NCBI RefSeq assembly: GCF_964259225.1
Contig: NZ_CAXVKN010000038.1
DNA: 22,066 nt
Reading direction: 5' to 3' (one strand)
DNA from: Catenibacterium mitsuoka_A
GTDB taxonomy: Bacteria; Bacillota_I; Bacilli_A; Erysipelotrichales; Coprobacillaceae
Numbering within the stretch: the stretch's first letter is position 1; every line of letters begins with the position of its first letter. The notes under the pieces were generated by a model. That model was not told the DNA's origin. It worked only from the letters and a program-made list of their open reading frames with translations, and ran no database searches. A program made the position numbers and the translations under genes. Positions 15,228-21,948 of the stretch are shown here, in pieces.

Positions 15228-15491
15228 CTTTTTTAAGATGACTTTTGTAACGATAATGATTAATACTAATACAATCGCAGATGAAATATAGAAAGTATTC
15301 ATTAGTGGTGGTTTACTGAACCATTTAGTAGACTTTGCAATCATACGTGCAGCTAAAGCAATTGAGTAACCAGTAGAAGCAGCACCTACTAAAGCAAGTA
15401 ATGCTTTGAATAATTTTCCTGTAACTTCAGTAAATAAAATTGCGATTGCAAGAGTACATAACGCAATGAATATATAAATAACTAATTGCAT
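15216..15491 (-). CDS. Small integral membrane protein, unrecognised
   Basis: A 91-aa protein with about three membrane segments (about 2-18, 26-50, 66-86) and a KKKNG tail. I do not recognise the family. The start chosen is MQLVIYIF because AGGAGG lies 8 nt upstream of it; the frame is open for 13 more codons (to 15530), but those overlap the promoter and ribosome site. It is monocistronic, with its own promoter and terminator. Role unknown; its neighbours act on the cell wall, which is only weak context. Confidence 0.75.
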   Translation of the reverse strand: MQLVIYIFIALCTLAIAILFTEVTGKLFKALLALVGAASTGYSIALAARMIAKSTKWFSKPPLMNTFYISSAIVLVLIIIVTKVILKKKNG

Positions 15492-15520
15492 CGGGGAAAC
15501 CTCCTTTTCACACTTAGTAA

Positions 15521-15549
15521 AAGATATCATAAAATCCCCTTTTTTGCAA
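15521..15549 (-). promoter_or_regulatory. Promoter of the small membrane protein gene
   Basis: On the minus strand the -35 is TTGCAA (15549-15544), the spacer is 17 nt, and the -10 is TATCTT (15526-15521) preceded by the extended element TGA. Its position downstream of the longer frame's ATG supports the shorter start. Confidence 0.6.
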
Positions 15550-15676
15550 TTGTGTTCGATTAATTAAACAGTAATATGTAAATTATGTGAAAATGTGAGA
15601 TAATAAGGGTGGAGTGTGGACAAACAATGTCCTGTTTGGTACTATTATTCGTGATAAAGAAAGAGGTAAAAAAATT

Positions 15677-16906
15677 ATGAGAAGAAAGAGAAATTATAAT
15701 TATTCTCCTTACAGTCGTCGTAGAAGAATAAGATGGGATAATGTCTTAAAGGTTGTTATTCCTGTTGCTGTAGTACTTGTATTAGTAATCACATTTAACT
15801 TTTCACGTATTAGACTTGCAATGAAGGGCTATTCATGGTCTCAGCAGTCTGCTGTATTAAAGCTAACAAGTGATAAAGTGAAGATTGTGATTGATGATGA
15901 TTATTTAGATCATATTGATTCATGGTTAAAACATTCTAAGGATGTTAAGTATTATGCTGATTTTGAACAATATCAGTCTCTTCATAAGAAGATGAAGGCT
16001 GCTGAAGTAGTAGATACATTATCACCAATGTTAGATGACCAGATTCCTGCTTTAAAGAAGAATGGGTATACTGAAAAACAAATCTGGACGATCTTAAAGA
16101 CAGCTGATAGTGATGATCTAGATTATATTCTAGACAAAGGCTATAGCTATAATACGATGAAGAATTATATGGCTGTATCTGGATTCAAGTTCAAGGATAT
16201 GTATAAATATGAAGAAGCTTATAAATCAAGCAAGAATTATAACTATGCTGTATTAAGTACATCTTATCCATTTATTGGAGATTCTACTAAAGAAGCGACT
16301 AGACATACTATTACTGATCCAGCACGTTATACAACTCTTGTAAAGAAAGGCTTATACCTTCCTTCTAGTTATAAACCATCTGATTTAGTCACACCTGATA
16401 AGAAATATATCACTAAGAAATGTGATCATCCAAAATTAAGAAAAGATGCTTATAAGGCATTCCTTGCTATGCGTAAAGCAGGTGAAAAGGAAGGCTACTA
16501 TATCATGATCAATAGTGGTTATCGTTCTTATGATGAACAGAGTAAAATCTATAAGGAATATAAACAGAAGTGGGGAGAACTTTACGCAATTCAGCACGTT
16601 GCATTACCTGGTGCGAGTGAACACCAGACAGGACTTGGTATCGATATGAGTTCTGAAAGTGTCGATGAAGGTAAGAGACTTGTATTTGGTGATACATCAG
16701 AATATAAGTGGGCATGTAAAAATGCTCATAAATATGGCTTTGTATTACGTTTTGCGGATGGTACTTCTAATATTACAGGTATTACGCAGGAACCTTGGCA
16801 TTTCCGTTATGTAGGTAAAAAAGCTGCTAAGATCATGTATGAAAATAACTGGACATTAGAAGAATATTGTCTTTATACAGGAGACCTTCCTGCATTAAAA
16901 TCATAA
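15677..16906 (+). CDS. Membrane-anchored D-alanyl-D-alanine carboxypeptidase, VanY/M15B type
   Basis: The 409-aa protein has a very basic N-terminus (RRKR, RRRRIR), one membrane anchor (about 24-41), an unassigned mainly helical region (about 50-200), and an M15B peptidase domain (about 250-395). Catalytic features are SGYRSYDEQ (280-288), H316 and D323 in ASEHQTGLGID (zinc ligands), and E372 with H375 in QEPWHFRYVG (base and third ligand). It trims the terminal D-Ala from wall stem peptides outside the cell. VanY of glycopeptide-resistance clusters is one member, but no van genes are present, so a housekeeping role is likely. The ATG chosen has AGAGGT upstream; the frame is open 21 codons earlier from a GTG with no good ribosome site. 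Confidence 0.88.
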   Translation: MRRKRNYNYSPYSRRRRIRWDNVLKVVIPVAVVLVLVITFNFSRIRLAMKGYSWSQQSAVLKLTSDKVKIVIDDDYLDHIDSWLKHSKDVKYYADFEQYQSLHKKMKAAEVVDTLSPMLDDQIPALKKNGYTEKQIWTILKTADSDDLDYILDKGYSYNTMKNYMAVSGFKFKDMYKYEEAYKSSKNYNYAVLSTSYPFIGDSTKEATRHTITDPARYTTLVKKGLYLPSSYKPSDLVTPDKKYITKKCDHPKLRKDAYKAFLAMRKAGEKEGYYIMINSGYRSYDEQSKIYKEYKQKWGELYAIQHVALPGASEHQTGLGIDMSSESVDEGKRLVFGDTSEYKWACKNAHKYGFVLRFADGTSNITGITQEPWHFRYVGKKAAKIMYENNWTLEEYCLYTGDLPALKS

Positions 16907-16908
16907 TG

Positions 16909-16933
16909 AATCCGGCATTTGCCGGATTTTTTT
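16909..16933 (+). terminator. Rho-independent terminator of the VanY-like gene
   Basis: AATCCGGCA (16909-16917) pairs perfectly with TGCCGGATT (16920-16928), followed by seven T. Confidence 0.9.
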
Positions 16934-16947
16934 AAAGGAGGAAAAAC

Positions 16948-17463
16948 ATGTTAAGTATGGTAGAGTATGTGCATGAACGTATGCATACATATGATAATTT
17001 AGAAATAGGTGTAGATTTCACAATGGGTAATGGTCATGATACAAAGAGTTTAATTGAGTGCTGTAAGGAAGTCTATAGTTTTGATATACAAGAAGAAGCA
17101 TTAATACATACAAGAGAATTGGTAGGAGACAAAGCACATTTAATACGTGATTCTCATGAGAATTTTGATCATTATGTTGATACATTTGATATTGGTATTT
17201 TTAATCTAGGCTATTTGCCTGAAGGTGATCATAACATCACAACAACACTTGATATTACTCAAAGAACTCTTATTAAGGCGGTTGAACATATGAAGAAGGT
17301 CATTTTTATAACTTGTTATATTGGACATCCTCAGGGTAAAGAAGAAGCTTTGTGGATTGATCATTACGTATCTCGATTAGATACACATACATTTAATGTA
17401 TCAAGTTTTAAGATGATGAATAAAAAGAATGCACCTTATGTAATAGAAATAGAGAGGAAATAA
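16948..17463 (+). CDS. mnmM: MnmM (YtqB)-type tRNA 5-aminomethyluridine methyltransferase
   Basis: The 171-aa protein matches the B. subtilis YtqB family, once called rRNA methylase and now known as MnmM, which uses SAM to complete mnm5(s2)U at the tRNA wobble position. Visible blocks are VDFTMGNGHDT (22-32, SAM loop), FDIQEEAL (45-52), IFNLGYLPEGD (84-94), ITCYIGHPQGKEEA and the C-terminal NKKNAPYVIEIE. A strong AGGAGG site precedes the ATG directly after the VanY terminator. It is followed two bases later by a HAD phosphatase gene, so the two are co-translated. Confidence 0.83.
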   Translation: MLSMVEYVHERMHTYDNLEIGVDFTMGNGHDTKSLIECCKEVYSFDIQEEALIHTRELVGDKAHLIRDSHENFDHYVDTFDIGIFNLGYLPEGDHNITTTLDITQRTLIKAVEHMKKVIFITCYIGHPQGKEEALWIDHYVSRLDTHTFNVSSFKMMNKKNAPYVIEIERK

Positions 17464-17465
17464 TA

Positions 17466-18089
17466 ATGAAATATAAAGCACTTATTTTTGATGTTGATAA
17501 TACTTTAGTCAATACTCTTGATATGAATATGATTCCATTACAGAAGATTATCCAGGAAGAAAAAGGGGAAGAATGGACTTTAGAAGAAGTCTATCACTTT
17601 GCCTCATATCCAGGTATGAAGGTCATGGAAGAACTAGAAGTCAATAATCCTGAAGAAGTATATGCAAGATGGGTACAATATGTGAATGAATATCAGGCAA
17701 GTCCTTATGAAGGAATGGATGACGTCTTAAAGACATTACATGAAAAGTTAAGATTCAGCGTTGTCTCTTCTAAGAATAAGAAGCAGTATGATATTGATGT
17801 TGTTTCTTTAGGACTAGATGATTATATGGAAGTTGTTGTATTAGAAGATGATACCTCAAAGCATAAACCGGATCCAGAACCACTATTATTATGCATAGAA
17901 CGTTTAGGATTAAATAAGGAAGATGTTATTTATATTGGAGATGCTTATTCAGATCTTCTTGCTTCAAGAAATGCAGGCATTGATTTTGCGTTTGCGAAAT
18001 GGGGCAGTGTAGAAAGCAAGGATATGAGCGATTCTAATTATATACTAGAGAAGGTAGAAGATTTATTAAGGCTCCTGTCAGTGTTATAA
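17466..18089 (+). CDS. HAD-superfamily phosphatase, phosphoglycolate phosphatase-like
   Basis: A 207-aa HAD hydrolase with all four motifs: D9 and D11 in FDVDNTLVNT, the Ser pair at 101-102 (VVSSKNKK), K134 in SKHKPDPEP, and GDAYSD with D159 and D163. The insert between motifs I and II is a helical cap (about 15-85), typical of beta-phosphoglucomutase/PGP-like enzymes. The substrate cannot be told. The ATG is two bases after the mnmM stop, so the pair is translationally linked. Its stop codon lies within the -10 element of the next gene's likely promoter. Confidence 0.87.
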   Translation: MKYKALIFDVDNTLVNTLDMNMIPLQKIIQEEKGEEWTLEEVYHFASYPGMKVMEELEVNNPEEVYARWVQYVNEYQASPYEGMDDVLKTLHEKLRFSVVSSKNKKQYDIDVVSLGLDDYMEVVVLEDDTSKHKPDPEPLLLCIERLGLNKEDVIYIGDAYSDLLASRNAGIDFAFAKWGSVESKDMSDSNYILEKVEDLLRLLSVL

Positions 18090-18090
18090 T
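18082..18090 (+). promoter_or_regulatory. Extended -10 promoter of the sirtuin-like gene
   Basis: TGTTATAAT at 18082-18090 is a perfect extended -10 and contains the stop codon of the HAD gene. No good -35 is visible. Confidence 0.45.
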
Positions 18091-18112
18091 AATCCACAAG
18101 GAGATGATTGAT

Positions 18113-18670
18113 ATGAAGATAATCGCATTTACAGGTGCAGGAATATCTAAACAAAGTAATATTCCTACATTTATGGAAAGACCTGATGTCAGAGAAAAGC
18201 TATTTAGAAGCTATGCACAAAGACATCATGAAGAATACAATGAAGTTATTAGACAATTAAAAGCAAATATGAATGGTGCAAAACCAAATGATGCACATTA
18301 TGCCTTGGCAGAGTATCATATTCCTATTATCACAATGAATATTGATGGCTTACATAGACTTGCAGGTAGTGATGCATTAGAACTACATGGTGGTCTTCCT
18401 GAAGATGATGAAATGGATATTGCTTATTCTTTATACAATAAGCCAGTTCTTTATGGTGATCCTGCACCAAATTATCAATTAGCTTATGAAATGGTTTATA
18501 CATTACAACCAGGAGATGTATTTTTAGTAGTGGGATGTTCATTCCATACTGGTATATCAGTAGATTTAAGAGAAGTAGCCAAGTCTAGAGGGGCTCGTAT
18601 TATTGAGATACAAGAAGATGCAGCTCATAATGTTAGAAAAATATTAGAAGAATTATTAAATAATAATTAA
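18113..18670 (+). CDS. Short zinc-less Sir2-like (sirtuin fold) protein
   Basis: A 185-aa protein with sirtuin hallmarks: FTGAGISKQSNIPTF (6-20), PNDAHYALAEY (58-68), TMNIDGLHRLAG (74-85, normally TQNIDxLH), and LHGG with the presumed catalytic H92. After H92 the zinc-binding module with its four cysteines is missing; only about 15 residues separate HG from KPVLYGD (110-116). A VGCSFHTG block (140-147) matches the family's NAD-site VGTS. It could be an NAD-dependent deacylase, an ADP-ribosyl transferase or an NAD hydrolase. The ATG at 18113 is chosen because AAGGAG (18098-18103) abuts the ATG at 18104 and suits the later one. Confidence 0.75.
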   Translation: MKIIAFTGAGISKQSNIPTFMERPDVREKLFRSYAQRHHEEYNEVIRQLKANMNGAKPNDAHYALAEYHIPIITMNIDGLHRLAGSDALELHGGLPEDDEMDIAYSLYNKPVLYGDPAPNYQLAYEMVYTLQPGDVFLVVGCSFHTGISVDLREVAKSRGARIIEIQEDAAHNVRKILEELLNNN

Positions 18671-18710
18671 CTATTTAATATAGAATAAAAGAAATGGAGT
18701 AATTATTGAT

Positions 18711-18989
18711 ATGCGAATACCGTTATTATTATGTGCGATTTTATTTATAGTTATTTCTATTCCTTTATATTTTGGAAAAGGTTCAAATATGATTGCTGGA
18801 TATAATGATTTAAGCCAAGCTGATAAAAAAATAAATAAGATGAGATTATGCAGGACGTTAGCAATAACACTTGATATAACTGCTATCATTTTAATATTAG
18901 GCGCGTATTCTATTATTAGTATAAATGATTTTAGGTGTTATCCTACTAATTGTAGGAGCTGTATTGAGCAATGTTGTTTCCAAAAATAA
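18711..18989 (+). CDS. DUF3784-like small membrane protein, probably frameshifted near the C-terminus
   Basis: The 92-aa frame shows the DUF3784 pattern: an N-terminal helix (about 4-19), then SNMIAGYNDLSQADKK (family: IAGYNT.S..EK) and a second helix (about 46-69). After about residue 70 it becomes NDFRCYPTNCRSC, unlike a membrane protein. In the +1 frame from 18925 the DNA reads MILGVILLIVGAVLSN and stops at 18993, a clean third helix. The simplest reading is a one-base indel near 18920-18926, in a short A run. Lys codons here are mostly AAA, unlike the AAG-rich neighbours, which hints at a different origin. Function of the family is unknown. Confidence 0.65.
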   Translation: MRIPLLLCAILFIVISIPLYFGKGSNMIAGYNDLSQADKKINKMRLCRTLAITLDITAIILILGAYSIISINDFRCYPTNCRSCIEQCCFQK

Positions 18990-19047
18990 GTGAAGCAATC
19001 GCTATAAAAATATTGGAAGAATTAATGAAAGGAAGATTGATTAATTA

Positions 19048-19503
19048 ATGGACTCAATTTTAATTAAACCACACCATTTTATTGATATTATTAAATTATA
19101 TGGATCGGGGATAGATAGATTTGTTCCTGATGAAAAAATGGGACATGATTTTTATAAGGTTGCTAATGAAATTATTGAAAACCCATCTATTGATTTAAAA
19201 TTAACGATTGATGGAGATGACATTTGTAAACCTTGTAAAAAGTACCATGAACAATGTGTTGATCTATTAACGAATATACAAGGATATACTAGTAAAGATG
19301 TTTATAATAAAACTTTAGATAAACGAATTATAAAACTATATAACTTAAATGATGAATATTATACTGCAAAACAATTATGCTCTATAATTCAAAATAATAA
19401 AGAATACATCTTTGAAGTCTGGAATGAAGAAGATAATGAGGTAACACAAAAAAGATATGAATTATTTTTACAAGGGGCTCATAAATTTTTAGATAACATT
19501 TAA
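19048..19503 (+). CDS. DUF1284-like protein with His-His and Cys motif
   Basis: A 151-aa protein with PHHFIDIIKLYGSG near the N-terminus and GDDICKPCKKYHEQCVD (56-72), matching the pattern of DUF1284 proteins (R/KPHH..., then DDIC..C......C), which may bind metal or an Fe-S centre. Function is unknown. The second half shows no recognised motif. Lysines are almost all AAA and an Arg codon is CGA, unlike the surrounding genes, so the gene may be acquired together with the DUF3784 gene upstream. AAAGGAAG lies about 12 nt before the ATG. The ATG overlaps the stop of a 25-codon frame (18971-19048) in a TAATG arrangement. Confidence 0.65.
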   Translation: MDSILIKPHHFIDIIKLYGSGIDRFVPDEKMGHDFYKVANEIIENPSIDLKLTIDGDDICKPCKKYHEQCVDLLTNIQGYTSKDVYNKTLDKRIIKLYNLNDEYYTAKQLCSIIQNNKEYIFEVWNEEDNEVTQKRYELFLQGAHKFLDNI

Positions 19504-19523
19504 AAAATAAAATATAGGAAGAT

Positions 19524-20426
19524 GTGATTGAATTGTCAAAAAAGGAAAAAGCTTATTTTCATTTACCAGGATTATTTGAATTCTATGAATTATATAAGAA
19601 GTTCCTTCCTCTTTTTTATAACCATAGAGAATACTTTTATGACTGGTGTGAAATAGGTTCTATTTATGGTGCTCCAATGGACTGTTTATGGGGTGGAGGA
19701 AGATTAGGAGAAGGAGAAGATAATCCTCGTGAGGTATTAGATCTCATGAAGACATATCATGTTTCTGCAAGACTTACTTTTAGTAACTCTATGCTAGAAG
19801 AAGAACATCTCTTAGATCCTAAATGTAATACATTATGTAGGCTATTTAATGAGGCAGGCAACAATGGTGTGATTGTACACTCCGATCTCTTATTACACTA
19901 TTTGATGGAGAAATATCCACATCTTTATTTTGTCTCTTCAACCACTAAAGTCATCACCGACTTTAATGAGTTTAAAGAAGAATGCGAAAGAGAAGAGTTC
20001 CGCTATGTTGTGCCTGATTTCCGCTTAAATAAGAAATTTAAATTATTATCTACAATCAAACAGAAGGATAAAGTAGAATTCTTATGTAATGAATGCTGTT
20101 ATGTAGGATGTCAGGATAGAAAGAAATGTTACGAAACGGTGAGCTTACAGAATTTAGGTAAAGATATCCCAGATCATATTTGTAAAGCACCAAATGCAAA
20201 GCAAGGCTATCGTTTTTCTCATGCTATGCATAATCCTTCATTTATTAGTATTGAGGATATACAGTCTATTTATAGACCACTAGGCTTTACACAGTTCAAG
20301 ATAGAAGGCAGAAGTCTAGGCAGTGCTCTTGTATTAGAGTTTCTGTTATATTATATGGTGAAGCCAGAATATTCAATTCATGTGAGAGAAGAAATCTATC
20401 TTGATAATATGCTTGATCTCTTTTAG
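19524..20426 (+). CDS. Conserved-looking Cys-cluster protein, possibly peptidase U32-like
   Basis: A 300-aa protein without an assigned function. Motif-like blocks are IGSIYGAPMDCLWGGGR (about 45-61), SARLTFSNSMLEEEHLL, a cysteine cluster with LCNECCYVGCQDRKKCYE (about 187-204), and IEGRSLGSALVLEFLLYYM. The cluster followed by IEGR resembles the Fe-S-binding arrangement of U32-family proteins (UbiU/UbiV, TrhP), which end with a similar KIEGR block. That suggests a TIM-barrel Fe-S protein, but this is inference. GTG 19524 is used; TTG 19533 is the alternative with better spacing from AGGAAG (19516-19521). No operon partner is clear. Confidence 0.8.
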   Translation: MIELSKKEKAYFHLPGLFEFYELYKKFLPLFYNHREYFYDWCEIGSIYGAPMDCLWGGGRLGEGEDNPREVLDLMKTYHVSARLTFSNSMLEEEHLLDPKCNTLCRLFNEAGNNGVIVHSDLLLHYLMEKYPHLYFVSSTTKVITDFNEFKEECEREEFRYVVPDFRLNKKFKLLSTIKQKDKVEFLCNECCYVGCQDRKKCYETVSLQNLGKDIPDHICKAPNAKQGYRFSHAMHNPSFISIEDIQSIYRPLGFTQFKIEGRSLGSALVLEFLLYYMVKPEYSIHVREEIYLDNMLDLF

Positions 20427-20427
20427 A

Positions 20428-20436
20428 TGTTATAAT
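20428..20436 (+). promoter_or_regulatory. Extended -10 promoter of the M42 peptidase gene
   Basis: TGTTATAAT at 20428-20436, directly after the stop codon of the upstream gene and 22 nt before the ATG. No convincing -35 is visible. Confidence 0.45.
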
Positions 20437-20458
20437 AAGTAAGAAAGAGAGGTTTCAT

Positions 20459-21487
20459 ATGAATGCATTAAAAGTAATGGAATTTGCGAAAGAACTGCTT
20501 TTAATTGATTCCCCTACAGGATATACAAAAGCAGTCGTTGATTTTTATGAAAAGGAAGTCAAAGCCTTAGGTTATGAAACAATGCATACCAATAAAGGTA
20601 ACTTAATTGTTAAGGTGCCTGGTATGAAACATCATACAAAGGCATTATGTGCTCATGTTGATACTTTAGGCTTAATGGTCAGAAGTATTAAGGAAGATGG
20701 TACACTTGCATTCACTTTAGTAGGAGGCCCTATTGTTCCTACATTAGATGGTGAATATTGTAAAATAGTAACTAGAAATGGCAGAACTTATACAGGTACT
20801 ATCCTTTCTAATTCTCCAAGTGCACATGTCTATGATGATTCTAAGAATGCCCCTAGAACTGATATGACAATGCATGTACGTATTGATGAATGTGTGTCAT
20901 CTAAGAAGGAAGTAGAAGAATTAGGTATCATGCCAGGAGATTATATCTGTATTGATCCTAAAACTACAATTACACCAAGTGGCTTTATTAAATCTAGGTT
21001 TTTAGATGATAAACTAAGCGTAGCTATTCTATATGGCTTGTTAAAGACAATGAAGGAAGAATTTATTATTCCTCGTGATACTTGGTATTTCTTGATTTCT
21101 ACTTATGAAGAAGTAGGACATGGATGTGCTTATATCCCAGAAGAAATTGAAGAAGTTATTGCGGTGGATATGGGATGTATTGGTAAAGACTTAAGCTGCA
21201 CTGAAAGAGATGTTTCTATTTGTGCAAAGGATTCAAGTGGTCCTTATGATTACCAGATGACAACAACACTTATTAATCTTGCGAAAGAAAATGAATTATC
21301 TTATGCGGTTGATATTTATCCATTCTACAGTTCTGATGTCTCTGCATCTTTAAGAGGTGGTCAGGATATTAGAGGTGCACTAATAGGCCCAGGTGTAGCT
21401 GCAAGTCATGGTATGGAACGTTCACATGTGGATGCAGTAGAGAACACAATGAAACTATTAATTGCTTATATGACAAAAAAAGACTGA
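20459..21487 (+). CDS. M42-family metallo-aminopeptidase
   Basis: A 342-aa cytosolic di-metal aminopeptidase of the M42 family (FrvX, glutamyl aminopeptidase, TET-type assemblies). Metal and catalytic residues are in place: H66 and D68 (CAHVDTLG), D183 (RFLDDKLS), E217/E218 (STYEEVGHG, base and ligand), D237 (IAVDMG) and H323 (HGMERSHVDAVE). Residues about 75-170 are the inserted oligomerisation domain. It trims N-terminal residues from short peptides; the sequence does not give its preference, and older cellulase labels for this family are misleading. GAGAGG precedes the ATG. Its stop lies inside the bidirectional terminator shared with the cold-shock gene. Confidence 0.9.
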   Translation: MNALKVMEFAKELLLIDSPTGYTKAVVDFYEKEVKALGYETMHTNKGNLIVKVPGMKHHTKALCAHVDTLGLMVRSIKEDGTLAFTLVGGPIVPTLDGEYCKIVTRNGRTYTGTILSNSPSAHVYDDSKNAPRTDMTMHVRIDECVSSKKEVEELGIMPGDYICIDPKTTITPSGFIKSRFLDDKLSVAILYGLLKTMKEEFIIPRDTWYFLISTYEEVGHGCAYIPEEIEEVIAVDMGCIGKDLSCTERDVSICAKDSSGPYDYQMTTTLINLAKENELSYAVDIYPFYSSDVSASLRGGQDIRGALIGPGVAASHGMERSHVDAVENTMKLLIAYMTKKD

Positions 21488-21511
21488 TGCTTCATTGCAT
21501 CAGCCTTTTTT
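21475..21511. terminator. Bidirectional terminator between the M42 and csp genes
   Basis: CTGATGC (21484-21490) pairs with GCATCAG (21497-21503). T tracts follow on the + strand (21506-21511) and on the minus strand (21481-21475), so it serves both convergent genes. Confidence 0.8.
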
Positions 21512-21523
21512 CTTTTATGATGA

Positions 21524-21727
21524 TTATTCAACTACTGTAACGTTAGCTGCCTGTGGTCCACGATCGCCTTCAACAACGTCAAATTCAACAGTCTGGCCTT
21601 CTTCTAGAGTCTTGTATCCATCAGCGTTGATTGCAGAGAAATGAACGAAAATATCTTTGCTCTGTCCTTCTACTGTAATGAATCCATAACCTTTTTCAGC
21701 CTTAAACCATTTTACTTTACCTGTCAT
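21524..21727 (-). CDS. cspA: Cold-shock protein (CspA family)
   Basis: A 67-aa single cold-shock domain, an RNA/DNA chaperone in the cytosol. MTGKVKWFKAEKGYGFI carries RNP1 (KGYGFI, 12-17), and DIFVHF (25-30) is RNP2; the end is GDRGPQAANVTVVE, all typical. The start is the ATG 8 nt after AGGAGG; an 11-residue upstream extension of the frame is not used because it precedes the ribosome site. The promoter is about 160 nt upstream, leaving a long AU-rich leader as in cold-inducible csp genes. Whether it is cold-induced or constitutive cannot be read. Confidence 0.95.
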   Translation of the reverse strand: MTGKVKWFKAEKGYGFITVEGQSKDIFVHFSAINADGYKTLEEGQTVEFDVVEGDRGPQAANVTVVE

Positions 21728-21887
21728 CTGACATACCTCCTGTAAATTGCAATACATCAAGCAACTTTATTATAGGCTTTTGCAATCGATAGTGTACTAC
21801 TGATAAAAAACCAATACAAAATGTCCTGTGTAACTGCTATACATATCATATCACATGTGTAAAATAATAACAAGAAAAATGGAAATT
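21728..21887 (-). promoter_or_regulatory. Long 5' leader of csp
   Basis: About 160 AU-rich untranslated bases lie between the predicted start of transcription and the csp ATG. Long leaders in csp mRNAs are known to fold differently at low temperature; no specific element is identified here. An internal TATAAT (21776-21771, minus strand) without a good -35 could be a second promoter. Confidence 0.45.
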
Positions 21888-21893
21888 CAACAC

Positions 21894-21921
21894 GTAATAT
21901 GTTATGCTTTTTTTGTGTCAA
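21894..21921 (-). promoter_or_regulatory. csp promoter
   Basis: On the minus strand the -35 is a perfect TTGACA (21921-21916), the spacer is 16 nt, and the -10 is TATTAC (21899-21894). The -35 lies about 28 bases from the end of the transposase-like gene. Confidence 0.5.
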
Positions 21922-21948
21922 CCGAAATTGATAATGTCCCAAAAATAA

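Noticed and set aside
15677..16906. Glycopeptide-resistance cluster because of the VanY-like enzyme
   Set aside because: No vanA/H/X/S/R genes are nearby; M15B carboxypeptidases are common housekeeping enzymes.
21757..21942. 61-aa minus-strand open frame upstream of csp
   Set aside because: It lies across the csp promoter and leader, with no ribosome site or recognisable product.
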